NCBI GenBank assembly: GCA_963855995.1
Contig: OY979717.1
Coordinates: 8,233,290-8,297,289, forward strand
From: Muricea muricata
Lineage: Eukaryota; Cnidaria; Anthozoa; Malacalcyonacea; Plexauridae
Direction: 5' to 3'
DNA: 64,000 nt
Position numbers and translations under genes: made by a program. The notes under the pieces were generated by a model that worked only from the letters and a program-made list of their open reading frames with translations, was not told the origin of the DNA and made no database searches. Numbering within the stretch: position 1 is the first letter of the stretch; each line of letters starts with the position of its first letter. Shown here piece after piece: positions 62,901 through 64,000 of the stretch.

Positions 62901-64000
62901 AGAGTTTTAAAACAGCGAATCGACAGGACCGAAACCATGTCCACCAGTAATCAACCGAATATCAGTAACGAGATCTTAGAGCAGACTTCCTCGGTAGATG
63001 AGTTGAGCGTCCAGTCACCAGTGATTATACCAAACGGAGAGGAAGAGTCACAAGTGAAAATTCTGGGACTTGACTGGAATACGGATGATGACTGTTTCAG
63101 CTTTGATGTTATACAACTTATCGAATATTTGAAGTCACTGCCTCCTACTAAAAGATCAATATTAAAGATATCGGCGAAAATATTTGATCCAATCGGACTG
63201 ATAAGCCCAATAACAGTGAATTTTAAGATGTGGTTCCAAGAACTATGTTCTAATAAGGTCGATTGGGATGTGATTCTTAGCGGGTCGTGGTTGAAAAAAT
63301 GGAATTTTCTGCAAAACGAAGTAAGAGCGTTGTCTGAGTTACGAGTTCCAAGGTGCTATTTCGTCACAGAGTTAGGAAAACCTGTCAGTCACGAGATCCA
63401 CGGCTTCAGTGACTCATCAGAGAAGGCAATGGCAGCTGTGGCGTATTTAGTATCCAAGTATGCGAACGGGAGAGTGAATGCGCGTCTCATTGCGTCCAAA
63501 ACCAGAGTGGCACCGATGAAAAAACAGTCAATCCCTAGACTAGAGCTCTTAGGAGCTTACCTGTTGGCGAAGCTAGTTTTTTCTGTTCGTTCCGTATTCG
63601 AGAGGCTTGCGTTTAACTTCGACACGTATTATTGGGTAGATTCATTCACTACCCTTTGTTGGATAAGGAACAATAAACCATGGCGTCAGTATGTACAGCA
63701 TCGAGTGAACGAGATCCGGCGTCTATCAGATAAAGAGAAATGGAGATTTTGCCCAGGCGAGTTGAACCCGGCGGACACTCCATCGAGAGGCTGTGCCGTG
63801 AAGGAACTAGTTAACAACAAATCTTGGTGGAATGGTCCAACGTTTTTGACTGAAGGTCCAAGTACATGGCCGAAACAACCAACGACATGTACGAATGAAC
63901 TGGCGGAAGGCGAACTACTGAAACATCCACCTGCGGTTACCAGTTCCCTGCCGTGTGTTTCCGAGATATCATCCGTTCATTTAGAAAATATTATCGACAT
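59961..64000 (+). mobile_element. BEL/Pao LTR retrotransposon gag-pol, 3' partial
   Basis: One uninterrupted frame from the ATG at 59961 to the window end (1346 codons, no stop). Order: coiled N-terminus rich in E/K (~1-90); gag DUF1759-like domain (~165-340; KLVLQKFNGDITKFRTFWD); three Cys-knuckles near ~373 (CVYCEEDHFSSSC), ~405 (CFLCLKRGHRMNQC) and ~424 (CRKCPGRHHQSIC); aspartic protease ~515 (VLIDSGSQRSYI, DUF1758 type); reverse transcriptase ~780-960 with RIVFDGSSKDS and the catalytic box YVDD at ~940; Pao-type connection domain; RNase H-like region from ~1145 (GFSDSSEKAMAAVAYL). The FDGS and VPRLELLGA-like (IPRLELLGAYL) blocks identify BEL/Pao rather than Gypsy. Integrase and 3' LTR are off the right edge. 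The open frame suggests a young, possibly mobile copy. Confidence 0.95.

Overview
The window is nuclear DNA from an early-branching animal, most plausibly a cnidarian. The genes are spliced metazoan genes with short exons and long AT-rich introns, and there are many palindromic DNA transposons, a BEL/Pao LTR retrotransposon, a LINE remnant and a tandem group of intronless otopetrin-like genes. I assigned the taxon from this general character only and cannot name a genus. Exon models were built by hand from splice-site phase and recalled human homologues. In each reconstructed model all exon phases join without a break.

Layout. (1) 426-19978, minus strand: GTF3C3 (TFIIIC102), 18 exons in the window, with its 3' end beyond the left edge. 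A complete two-exon C2H2 zinc-finger gene (2703-5310, same strand) sits inside GTF3C3 intron 15. (2) 20525-25355, plus strand: an SRSF3/SRSF7-type splicing factor in five exons, head-to-head with GTF3C3 across about 550 bp. Its introns hold a nested DNA-transposon insertion with a decayed zinc-finger ORF, and a LINE fragment. (3) 28179-36492: three intronless otopetrin-like proton-channel genes, one minus and two plus. Two of them show near-identical DNA blocks that suggest gene conversion. (4) 37767-38951, minus: intronless RXYLT1 (TMEM5). (5) 39113-47185, plus: MED8 in ten exons, head-to-head with RXYLT1; the proposed first coding exon is only 6 nt. (6) 47660-48761, minus: the last three exons of TRIM23 (ARF domain). 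(7) 49145-58098: an 8.95-kb insertion bounded by TTAA duplications and about 44-bp terminal inverted repeats. It contains a 4.8-kb interrupted palindrome with a captured exon-like fragment, minisatellites and further nested elements. (8) 58135-59732: a 15-bp minisatellite, a second short tandem repeat and a mariner-type palindrome. (9) 59873 to the right edge: a BEL/Pao retrotransposon whose gag-pol frame is open for 4 kb.

The host genes are mainly housekeeping: Pol III initiation (GTF3C3), Pol II Mediator (MED8), splicing (SRSF), dystroglycan glycosylation (RXYLT1) and an ARF-domain ubiquitin ligase (TRIM23). The otopetrins are a lineage-specific proton-channel cluster. The right 15 kb is dominated by nested mobile DNA that has entered or broken the TRIM23 neighbourhood. 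The strongest unexplained structures are the TTAA-bounded composite with its giant palindrome, the copied TRIM23 intron that received it, and a mariner-like element placed exactly at the dyad of a perfect 132-bp palindrome.
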